A stretch of 34,498 nt of DNA from Sphingomonadales bacterium (GTDB lineage: Bacteria; Pseudomonadota; Alphaproteobacteria; Sphingomonadales; Sphingomonadaceae), in assembly GCA_028868535.1 (NCBI GenBank), contig JAGWUH010000036.1, forward strand, positions 1 through 34,498, in the 5' to 3' direction. Below are positions 1-6,191 of the stretch, piece by piece; position 1 is the first letter of the stretch, and the number at the start of each line of letters is the position of its first letter. Made by a program: the position numbers and the translations under genes. A model generated the notes under the pieces. That model did no database searches. It was not told where the DNA came from and was given only the letters and a program-made list of their open reading frames with translations.

Positions 1-180
1 CTGTTGGTCAGGCGGATCTTGGCGACCTTGCGAAGCGCCGAGTTCGGCTTCTTCGGGGTGGTCGTGTAGACGCGGGTGCAGACGCCGCGCTTCTGCGGGT
101 TCTGCTCCATCGCCGGGACCTTGGACTTGGTCTTCTGCGGCTCGCGGCCCTTGCGGACCAGCTGGTTGATAGTGGGCATG
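1..180 (-). CDS. rpsL: 30S ribosomal protein S12, 5' part (runs off window)
   Basis: Protein of the small ribosomal subunit at the decoding centre. The reverse complement of 180-1 reads [18 protein letters not shown] and continues for 60 codons without a stop. The universally conserved [12 protein letters not shown] segment is at residues 40-51. Lys43, where substitutions give streptomycin resistance in many bacteria, is the wild-type Lys. The gene is cut by the window edge, so roughly the first half is present. A purine-rich GGTGAAGAG lies just upstream of the ATG. In most bacteria rpsG, fusA and tuf follow, which would be outside this window. Identity is certain from sequence conservation. 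Confidence 0.98.
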
Positions 181-740
181 AAGTGCTCTTCACCTTGTTG
201 TCCGTGCCGGCGGAAGTGCCGACACGGGTGCGCCCCTTCCGGGCGGAAAACCGGTTCCCACTTTTCCTGAAGGGAGCGCGGCGCAGGCCGGCACCCCGGG
301 AAGGTGGGTTCCGCGGTAGCATGGCCAAAGGTGAAGAGGATGCACCTCGCAAAGCACAAGCACGGGCAATGCCCGGGACTGGTCCGATGCGAGCCGAAAC
401 GCTCCACCCGTGACGAGGTCACCGGGTTACTTTGACGGGTTACAACGGGAGGGAGGCCCCTGCCCGGCGCGCGCCGGCAATGTTCAGCTCTGCCGGACAG
501 GCGGACCTGCCCGGAAGCGGGCGCCGTTAGCGGGGTTTCGGGTCCAGGTCAAGCGCGGGAGCAACCGGGGGGGGCGCCAGCAGGTTCGCCGCGGCCCGTC
601 GGCGGAGCGTCAAGGCTCCGGGTTGCCGCGCCTGCGGACATCCCTGGATCGCGAGTCTCGCGCGGTGACGCAAGCGCGCATGGTGTACAACATGAGATTT
701 TCTGGAGCGAGATAGCAATTTATCATTATATTTCCGGCAT
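181..740. other. Gene-free region upstream of rpsL and flp1
   Basis: No convincing gene was found in these 560 bases: the short open frames lack ribosome-binding sites and recognisable protein character. The part next to 181 must hold the rpsL promoter and leader, but no clear -10/-35 pair could be picked. It contains a motif GGAAAACCGGTTCCCAC (245-261) followed by TTTTCC, and hairpins at about 363-377 and 406-428 (GTGAC-gag-GTCAC core). Base composition falls sharply near 705-750, where the flp1 promoter begins. Confidence 0.5.
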
Positions 741-772
741 TTAATGATTTGGTAAACGCGCCGGTAGATAAG
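741..772 (+). promoter_or_regulatory. CtrA-like box and promoter of flp1
   Basis: TTAA (741-744), seven bases, GTAA (752-755) then AC. This is one mismatch from the CtrA consensus TTAA-N7-TTAA. A GATAAG -10-like hexamer follows at 767-772, which places the box over the -35 region, as at known CtrA-activated promoters such as Caulobacter pilA. The same arrangement recurs upstream of flp2, and both boxes start exactly 80 nt before their ATG. The surrounding DNA is AT-rich against a GC-rich background. Regulation by CtrA is inferred from the motif. Confidence 0.65.
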
Positions 773-820
773 ACCGGCAGTCGACGACGGGATCGACCCA
801 TACGTTCACAGGAGCAGACT

Positions 821-1054
821 ATGAACGACACCAACCAGACGCCGCGCCGCGGCATTTTCTCTTTCGTGCGATCGCTGATCCGGGACAGCGAAGGCGCGAC
901 TGCCATCGAATACGGGCTTATCGCTGCCCTGATTGCCGTAGCCGCGATCACCGCGATGAGCGGACTGGGCGACCAGCTCAAGACGACGTTCAACACCACG
1001 GCATCGGCGATGAGCAGCGCCAATGGGACCACCTCCGGCACCCCCGCGGCCTGA
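821..1054 (+). CDS. Flp/Fap-type pilin, copy 1
   Basis: Small type IVb prepilin (77 aa), subunit of Flp/Tad pili used for surface attachment. After a short basic leader with RR at residues 9-10 comes SEGATAIEYGLIAALIAVAA: the prepilin-peptidase signature G-X4-E-Y (cleavage after Gly25, Glu at +5 of the mature protein) followed by the hydrophobic helix. The start is fixed by AGGAG seven to eight bases upstream and by the shared start of copy 2. It differs from copy 2 mainly at third codon positions and in a longer Ser/Thr/Gly C-terminus (SSANGTTSGTPAA). No tad/cpa assembly genes are in the window, so this is an unlinked pilin locus. Confidence 0.93.
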   Translation: MNDTNQTPRRGIFSFVRSLIRDSEGATAIEYGLIAALIAVAAITAMSGLGDQLKTTFNTTASAMSSANGTTSGTPAA

Positions 1055-1075
1055 GGCGGACTTCCTGACATGCAA

Positions 1076-1106
1076 AATGGTCGTCCGGCCCTGCCGGGCG
1101 GCCATT
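1076..1106 (+). terminator. Hairpin terminator after flp1
   Basis: A 31-nt inverted repeat: AATGG/CCATT outer arms and CCGGC/GCCGG inner arms around a 3-nt loop, with two G·U pairs in a continuous stem of about 14 bp. It sits 21 nt after the flp1 stop. There is no clear T run, so it may act partly as an mRNA 3'-end protector. A close relative with better pairing follows flp2, so the hairpin belongs to the duplicated cassette. Confidence 0.6.
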
Positions 1107-1195
1107 CCGGCGGATCAATCCAGCCGACACGCACCTGCGCCATTGACACAGATCCACGCTATGGAGCCCATCGCAATACATTCAGGGGGCCGGGC

Positions 1196-1675
1196 ATGGT
1201 TTGGGAAAAGCAGCAGGCGTCGGGCATGGACCTGCAACCGGCCATCACCCGAGTGCGCGCGGCGATACCGGGCGTGGTGGCGTTCGACCCCAGGGATGCA
1301 ACGCTGCGCGCAGGCGGAGCCTATGCGCTGGTGATCGGCCTGACGGCACCGCTGACGTTCGCACAGGGGCGGATCGGGCCATCGGTCCTGGACGGCGTGC
1401 TGGTCTATGCCGGAAGCGCCTACGGCCCCGGCGGCATGGCGGCCCGGATTGGCCGACACTTGCGCCGGGACAAACCGGTGAAGTGACACGTCGATGCGCT
1501 GACACGGTCGGCGGCGGCCCTGGCCGCGTTGGCATGGCCGGGCGGAAGCGAGTGTGCGGTGGTGGCGGCGTTGCTCGCCGCCGACGGTCGGCATGGCCCC
1601 TTCGCGACGGCACTAGCCGGCTTCGGGTCGACCGACTGCCGGTCATGCACGGGTCACCTGCTGGCGGCCCGATAG
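1196..1675 (+). pseudogene. DUF123 (GIY-YIG-like, Uri superfamily) gene broken by an in-frame TGA
   Basis: The first frame (1196-1483) contains GGAYALVIGL, a G-x-L-x-GVLVYAGSAYGPGG motif and RIGRHLRRDKPVK, the characteristic N-terminal two thirds of DUF123 proteins. It ends at TGA 1484-1486 (codon 97). The same frame then continues with HVDAL and ends GFGSTDCRSCTGHLLAAR, stop TAG 1673-1675. Family members have K-x-x-W-H-[IV]-D at this point, so the TGA replaces a conserved Trp codon (TGG to TGA, one base). The rest of the frame is intact, which suggests a recent nonsense change or a sequencing error. TGA is the ordinary stop codon of many neighbouring genes, so recoding is unlikely. The start could also be the ATG at 1226. 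Proteins with this domain are putative nucleases; their exact role is unsettled. Confidence 0.8.
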
Positions 1676-1719
1676 CGACAGCTGCACTCAGTTCATATTT
1701 GATATTATTTTTCAACACT

Positions 1720-1751
1720 TTAACTGTTTGGTAAACGCTTGTGTAGATAAT
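1720..1751 (+). promoter_or_regulatory. CtrA-like box and promoter of flp2
   Basis: TTAA (1720-1723), seven bases, GTAA (1731-1734) then AC, and a GATAAT -10-like hexamer at 1746-1751 (five of six to TATAAT). Geometry is identical to the flp1 promoter: the box starts 80 nt before the ATG and the -10 element 26 nt after the box start. The leader sequences between the two have drifted, while the box, the -10 element and the ribosome-binding site are kept. This argues that they are functional. Confidence 0.65.
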
Positions 1752-1799
1752 TGCCCTTGTCGGCAACGGGGTCGACGCAAACGTTCAGAGGAGCAGACT

Positions 1800-2018
1800 A
1801 TGAACGACACCAACCAGACGCCGCGCCGCGGCGTGTTCTCATTCGTGCGATCGCTGATCCGGGACAGCGAAGGCGCGACTGCCATCGAATACGGGCTTAT
1901 CGCAGCCTTGATCGCCGTGGCCGCGATCACCGCGATGAACGGACTGGGCAACCAGCTCAAGACCACGTTCAACACCACGGCGTCCGCGATGAGCGCTGCA
2001 CAGCCGGCCGCCGCCTGA
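1800..2018 (+). CDS. Flp/Fap-type pilin, copy 2
   Basis: Type IVb prepilin of 72 aa. The first 65 residues match copy 1 except I12V, S47N and D51N; the C-terminus is shorter and Ala-rich (SAAQPAAA). It keeps the prepilin-peptidase motif G25-ATAIEY and the hydrophobic helix. The same AGGAGCAGACT precedes the ATG as in copy 1. Most nucleotide differences from copy 1 are silent, indicating selection on the protein after duplication. Two pilins could be major and minor subunits or dosage copies; the sequence cannot say which. Assembly genes must lie elsewhere. Confidence 0.93.
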   Translation: MNDTNQTPRRGVFSFVRSLIRDSEGATAIEYGLIAALIAVAAITAMNGLGNQLKTTFNTTASAMSAAQPAAA

Positions 2019-2039
2019 GCCGGGCCTGCTGACATGCCA

Positions 2040-2072
2040 AATGGCCGTCCGGCGCTGCCGGGCGGCCATTTT
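2040..2072 (+). terminator. Rho-independent terminator after flp2
   Basis: AATGGCCG (2040-2047) pairs with CGGCCATT (2063-2070) and CCGGC (2049-2053) with GCCGG (2057-2061) around loop GCT, followed by a short T run to 2072. It is located 21 nt past the flp2 stop and is homologous to the hairpin after flp1. It also separates flp2 from the convergent MHYT-EAL gene. Confidence 0.75.
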
Positions 2073-2088
2073 CATGTGCAGGCGGAGA

Positions 2089-4110
2089 TCAGGCGCTGCG
2101 GCATAGCGGTTCGGCGAGGACTTCGCCTTCGGGAACCGGGCGCCCGGTCAGGTAGCCCTGGACCTTGCGGCAGCCTTCGGCGCGCAGGATCGCGAGCTGG
2201 CGGTCGGTCTCGACCCCCTCGACCAACACCGGGATGTCGAGCGTGCGGCCCAGCGCGAGCATCGCGTGAAGGATGGCGCGGGCCTGGGGATTGCCCTCGA
2301 TGTCGTCGACGAAGCTCTTGTCGAGCTTCACCTTGTCGAACGGGAACTGGCGCAGCACATCGAGCGAGGAGTAGCCGACGCCGAAATCGTCGAGCGCGAG
2401 ACGGACGCCGAGCGCGCGGATCCGGCGCAGGACATGGAGCGCGCGGGTACGATCGTCGAGCAGCAGCGATTCGGTCAGCTCGATCTCCAGTCGGCGCGGC
2501 GGCAGGCCGGTGGCGATCAGCGCGGCGTGGACGCGCTCGGGCAAGTCCGGCTGGCGCAGTTGCAGCGGCGAGACGTTGACGGCCACGCGCCAGTCGTCCG
2601 GCCATTGCCTCGCCGCGGCGCAGGCGGTGCGCAGAGCCCAGTCACCGATCGCCACGATCATGCCGGTATGCTCGGCCAGCGGGATGAACTCGGCCGGGGA
2701 AACCATCCCGAATTCGGGGTGGCGCCAGCGGATCAGCGCTTCCTGGCCAATCACCGCGCCGCTCTCGATCAGCACCTGCGGCTGGTAGTGCATCTCGAAC
2801 TCGCCCCGTTCGAGCGCGGTGGCAAGATCGCCCGCCAGCGCGTGGCGTCGGCGCGTGGCGGCGTCCTGCCACTCGTCATAGAGGCAAAGCGGGCGGAGCG
2901 GATCGGCGAGCGCGCGTTCGAGCGCGAGTTCGGCGCAGGCGACGAGATCAACGGCGTTGTCGGCATCGTCGGGATAACAGGCGACGCCGACGCGCGGCTG
3001 GACGAGGTACTGCGTGGCCTCGATCATCAGTGGCGAGCCGAGCGTGCTGATCAGCTGTTCGAGCAGAAGCCGCAGTTCAGCCGGCGGGTAATGGCTGCCG
3101 ACGATGCCGAAAGTGAAACGGCCGGTGCGGCCAAGCACCACATGCGGCTTTCGCGCCGCTTCCAGGCGCGCCGCCGATTCGGCGATCACCCGGTCCGCGA
3201 GCGTCGCGCCGTGGCGCTCGACGAACTGGACGAAGCGATCGAGCTTGACCACGACCAGGGCGCGCTTTTCCCCGGGAGCGCAGCCGGCAAGCGAACGTTC
3301 GAGTTCCTGCATCAGGCCGGCGCGGTTGGGCAGCCCGGTCAGTTCGTCGCGCAAGTGCGCGGCGCGCAGTTGCGCGGCGGCAACGATGCGCGCGCGCTGG
3401 TCGATCAGCCACGCGAAGCTGCCGGTGGCGACGACCATCAGCCCGACCAGCGCGATCGCCAGCGCCAGCGCCAAAGCATCGTGATCGGCACCGCGCGGGA
3501 CCGACGCGGCAACGGTGACCTGAAGCGCCGCCATGCCGGTGAAGTGCAGCGACAGGATCGTCCCGGCGAGCGGCACCGGGGACCAGCGCGCCAGTCGCGC
3601 GCCGAGATCGCCGCGCGCCACGCTGAAGGTGGTGGCCGCCAGCGCCGCGGCGAGACCGATCGAGGCGACGACCAGTGCCGGATGCCACAGCACGCGCCCC
3701 TCCACCTGCCAGGCGATCATGCCGATGTAGTGCATCGCCGCAAAGCCGAGGCCCACGATGATGCCCCCCAGCGCCGGCAGCGCCGCGTGCCGGCGCGATC
3801 CGGCGACGAGCAGGCCGACGTGGGCACCGACGAACGCGGTGATCAGCGAAGCCATCGTCAGCACCGGTTCGTAATGGACCGGCGCTCCGGCGAGATAGGC
3901 CAGCATCGCCACGAAATGCGTGCTCCACACCGCACCGGCGACGACGACGCTGGCAACGAAGGTCCACGCGAGTCGGGCCGTGCGATCGCCGTGGAGCGAG
4001 CGCTCGAACAGCCGCATCGTCGCAAAAACGCCGACGCCGCAGATCAGCACGGCCAGGACCAGCAGACGCGGGTCGTTCTCGGCGCGGAGGCAAGTCAATA
4101 CGGTGAGCAA
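2089..4110 (-). CDS. MHYT sensor, degenerate GGDEF, EAL phosphodiesterase
   Basis: Membrane-bound cyclic-di-GMP protein of 673 aa. Residues 1-240 form an MHYT-type integral-membrane sensor with the three repeat signatures THFVAM (64-69), AMHYIGM (125-131) and LHFTGM (188-193); such domains are proposed to sense gases through bound metal. A GGDEF-like domain (about 252-410) has GRFTF (330-334) in place of GGDEF, so diguanylate cyclase activity is not expected. The EAL domain (about 425-670) keeps EAL (457-459), NVSP, ELTES, DDFGVGYSSL (574-583), KLDKSF and VEGVET, so hydrolysis of c-di-GMP is expected. The start is TTG at 4110, because family N-termini begin just before the LTCLRAEND-like segment; no ATG fits. 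It lies convergent to the pilin cassette; a role in surface attachment is inference only. Confidence 0.93.
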   Translation of the reverse strand: MLTVLTCLRAENDPRLLVLAVLICGVGVFATMRLFERSLHGDRTARLAWTFVASVVVAGAVWSTHFVAMLAYLAGAPVHYEPVLTMASLITAFVGAHVGLLVAGSRRHAALPALGGIIVGLGFAAMHYIGMIAWQVEGRVLWHPALVVASIGLAAALAATTFSVARGDLGARLARWSPVPLAGTILSLHFTGMAALQVTVAASVPRGADHDALALALAIALVGLMVVATGSFAWLIDQRARIVAAAQLRAAHLRDELTGLPNRAGLMQELERSLAGCAPGEKRALVVVKLDRFVQFVERHGATLADRVIAESAARLEAARKPHVVLGRTGRFTFGIVGSHYPPAELRLLLEQLISTLGSPLMIEATQYLVQPRVGVACYPDDADNAVDLVACAELALERALADPLRPLCLYDEWQDAATRRRHALAGDLATALERGEFEMHYQPQVLIESGAVIGQEALIRWRHPEFGMVSPAEFIPLAEHTGMIVAIGDWALRTACAAARQWPDDWRVAVNVSPLQLRQPDLPERVHAALIATGLPPRRLEIELTESLLLDDRTRALHVLRRIRALGVRLALDDFGVGYSSLDVLRQFPFDKVKLDKSFVDDIEGNPQARAILHAMLALGRTLDIPVLVEGVETDRQLAILRAEGCRKVQGYLTGRPVPEGEVLAEPLCRSA

Positions 4111-4216
4111 GGAACGTGCCTCGGCGAAAAAGATGCGTTGGCAGTTCTACTTTACGCCACTGAAGGCGGCGGTAAACGAGGGTTACCGACGAATGCGTAA
4201 TCGCCGAGAGGTAGCG

Positions 4217-5698
4217 TTAACCGGCCCCGGCGATGCGCGGGCTTTCCGGCGGGACCGCGGCGGGAATCTCGGCGTGCAACGCCACCACCTGCGCCGATTG
4301 CGCCTGGAGGCGGTTCCAGATGTCGAGCGCGGCGACCTTGTAGCCCTCCGCCAGCGTCGGGTAGTTGAAGCTGTTCTCGACGAAGTAGTCGATGGTGCCC
4401 CCGAGGTTGAGCACCGCCTGGCCGATGTGGATCAGCTCCGAGGCCCCCTCCCCGATGATGTGGACGCCAAGCAGCTTCCGCGTCTCGCGGTCGCAGATCA
4501 TCTTGAGGATGCCGTTGTCCATGCCCATGATGTGCCCGCGCGAGGTTTCGCGGAAACGGGCGACGCCGCACTCGTAGCTGTAGCCCTTGGCTCGCGCTTC
4601 CTGTTCGCTGAGGCCGACGCAGGACAGTTCCGGCACCGCATAGACGCCATAGGGCGGGCGCTGGTCGTCGCACGCCGCCGGGGCGCCGAAGGCGTGGCAG
4701 GCGGCAGCGCGGCCTTGCTCCATCGACGTCGAGGCGAGGCTGGGGAAGCCGATGACGTCGCCCGCCGCATAGATGTGCGGCTGGCTCGTCTGGAAGCTGG
4801 CGCGATCGACGGCAAGCCGCCCCCGTGAATCCGCCTCCAGCCCGGCAGCGGCGAGGTCGAGCGTGGCGGTGGCGCCGACGCGCCCGGCGGTGAACAGCAC
4901 GAGTTCCGAGGAAACCTGGCGGCCATCGGCCAGCACGCAGATCGGGGCGCCGTTGGCGGCGAAGCGGATGCGCTCGACCTCGCCGTTGAGACGCAGCGCG
5001 ATGCCGCGATCACGCATCAGGTAGACGAGGTGGTCGATCACCTCGCGGTCGAGGAACTCGAGCAGCTCGGGGCGGTGGTCGATCAGCGTGACGGGCACGT
5101 CCAGCGCGGAGAAGATCGTCGCGTATTCGACGCCGATGACGCCGCCGCCGACGACGGTGAGGCTGCGCGGGACGCGCGGGTGGAGGATGAAATCGTCGCT
5201 GTCGACGACGCTGGTGCCGTTGAACGGGATGTTCGGCGGGTGATAGGGGACGGTGCCGACGGCGATGAGCACCTTGTCCGCCGTCACGTGTTCCTCGACC
5301 TGGGCACCATCCTGCTCGCGCGCGATGACCAGCGCGTGGGGGCTGGTGAAGCGACCCTTGCCGACCGCGATGGCGACCCCATTGCGGGCGAACTGGTGCT
5401 CGAGCACGGAGACCTCGTAGTCGAAGGTCTTCGACATGCGCTGGGCGAGATCCTCCGAGCCGATGTGCTGCTTGGCGCGGTACGAACGGCCGTAGAAGCC
5501 GCGCTCGCGCCAGCCGGAAAGGTTGAGCGCGGTCTCGCGCAGGGTCTTCGACGGGATCGTGCCGGTGTGGACCGAGACGCCGCCGACCTTGGCGCGATCA
5601 TCGACGACGAGCACCGACTTGCCCAGCTTGGCGGCCTGGATGGCGGCGCGGCGGCCGGCGGGGCCGGAGCCGAGGACGACGAATTCGTAGTGGGCCAT
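4217..5698 (-). CDS. sthA: Si-specific (soluble) NAD(P)+ transhydrogenase
   Basis: Soluble cytosolic flavoprotein that transfers hydride between NADPH and NAD+, balancing the two cofactor pools. 493 aa with N-terminal FAD motif GSGPAGRRAAIQAAK, GTIPSKTLRE (the region holding redox cysteines in lipoamide dehydrogenases, here without a Cys pair, as expected for SthA), second nucleotide motif VVGGGVIGVEYA, and FAD-binding YAAGDVIGFPSLAS. The C-terminal dimer domain has NYPTLAEGYKVAALD and an extra tail of about 25 residues beyond E. coli SthA. ATG at 5698 follows GGGAGG about 10 nt upstream; that ribosome-binding site lies within a 9-bp hairpin (separate entry). Same strand as the lipoprotein and receptor genes upstream, 71 bp away. 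Confidence 0.95.
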   Translation of the reverse strand: MAHYEFVVLGSGPAGRRAAIQAAKLGKSVLVVDDRAKVGGVSVHTGTIPSKTLRETALNLSGWRERGFYGRSYRAKQHIGSEDLAQRMSKTFDYEVSVLEHQFARNGVAIAVGKGRFTSPHALVIAREQDGAQVEEHVTADKVLIAVGTVPYHPPNIPFNGTSVVDSDDFILHPRVPRSLTVVGGGVIGVEYATIFSALDVPVTLIDHRPELLEFLDREVIDHLVYLMRDRGIALRLNGEVERIRFAANGAPICVLADGRQVSSELVLFTAGRVGATATLDLAAAGLEADSRGRLAVDRASFQTSQPHIYAAGDVIGFPSLASTSMEQGRAAACHAFGAPAACDDQRPPYGVYAVPELSCVGLSEQEARAKGYSYECGVARFRETSRGHIMGMDNGILKMICDRETRKLLGVHIIGEGASELIHIGQAVLNLGGTIDYFVENSFNYPTLAEGYKVAALDIWNRLQAQSAQVVALHAEIPAAVPPESPRIAGAG

Positions 5699-5708
5699 GC
5701 GAAGGAAG

Positions 5709-5735
5709 CCTCCCGTTCCGGAACCAGAACGGGAG
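5709..5735 (-). promoter_or_regulatory. Hairpin covering the sthA ribosome-binding site
   Basis: On the minus strand CTCCCGTTC (5735-5727), an 8-nt loop, and GAACGGGAG (5718-5710) form a perfect 9-bp stem. The Shine-Dalgarno GGGAGG (5714-5709) of sthA is in its 3' arm except for the last base, with 10 nt to the ATG. It could keep sthA translation low until melted or bound, or could be a terminator for the upstream lipoprotein gene. The following bases GCTTCCTTCG contain no T run, which disfavours a classical terminator. Confidence 0.55.
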
Positions 5736-5769
5736 ACGTGGTTAATTTTTCAGTTCGCAACCCCCCGCA

Positions 5770-6132
5770 TCAGCGCGGCCCGCGCGGGAAGTGCGGCATC
5801 CGGCCTTGCGGGCGCGTCTGGATGCTGCCGTTGAAGTGCTGGAACGTGCGCGCATCGTTATGGGGCATGTTCACGCCGGGCATCGGCTGCTCGCGGCGGA
5901 AATGGGCGCCGTCGCCACGCCGCCAGTGCCGGTCGACCGAGCGGCTGCGATACCAGAAGCCGCCGTCGTCACCCCAGTAGCCGTCGTAGATCGGGCCGTA
6001 GTAGCCGTCGTACCAGCCGTCGTAGGCGTAGCCGGCCGGGCCCCAGCCGATTTCGGTGCCGCCATAGCCCTCGTCGCAGGCGGAAAGAGTGGCGAGCGCG
6101 GCGACCGCGGCAAGGATCGGGAGGGTCTTCAT
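5770..6132 (-). CDS. Small Tyr/Gly/Trp/Asp-rich lipoprotein, function unknown
   Basis: 120 aa. It begins MKTLPILAAVAALATLSAC: a signal peptide ending in lipobox LSAC, so Cys19 is the likely lipidated residue and the protein is anchored in an envelope membrane. The mature part begins with an aromatic, glycine-rich low-complexity stretch (residues 21-62; YDGWYDGYYGPIYDGYWG-like), then a basic Arg/His-rich segment and a Pro/Arg tail ending FPRGPR. No enzymatic domain is recognisable. The start is supported by AGGAG 8 nt upstream; longer frames read through the intergenic gap. It lies 59 bp downstream of the TonB-dependent receptor on the same strand and may be co-transcribed with it. Confidence 0.8.
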   Translation of the reverse strand: MKTLPILAAVAALATLSACDEGYGGTEIGWGPAGYAYDGWYDGYYGPIYDGYWGDDGGFWYRSRSVDRHWRRGDGAHFRREQPMPGVNMPHNDARTFQHFNGSIQTRPQGRMPHFPRGPR

Positions 6133-6191
6133 CGATTTCGCTCCTGTTCCCCGTCGCTTGCGATACGGGCGAGCGGTCGCGCGGTTCCCGA

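Noticed and set aside
1484..1486. TGA read as selenocysteine or tryptophan
   Set aside because: TGA is an ordinary stop for many genes here, the family has Trp rather than Cys at this site, and no selenocysteine insertion structure is evident.
2266..4200. 644-aa open frame on the plus strand
   Set aside because: Antisense of the MHYT-EAL gene; Arg/Gln/Asp-rich composition, no domain, no ribosome-binding site. GC-rich codons leave the opposite strand open.
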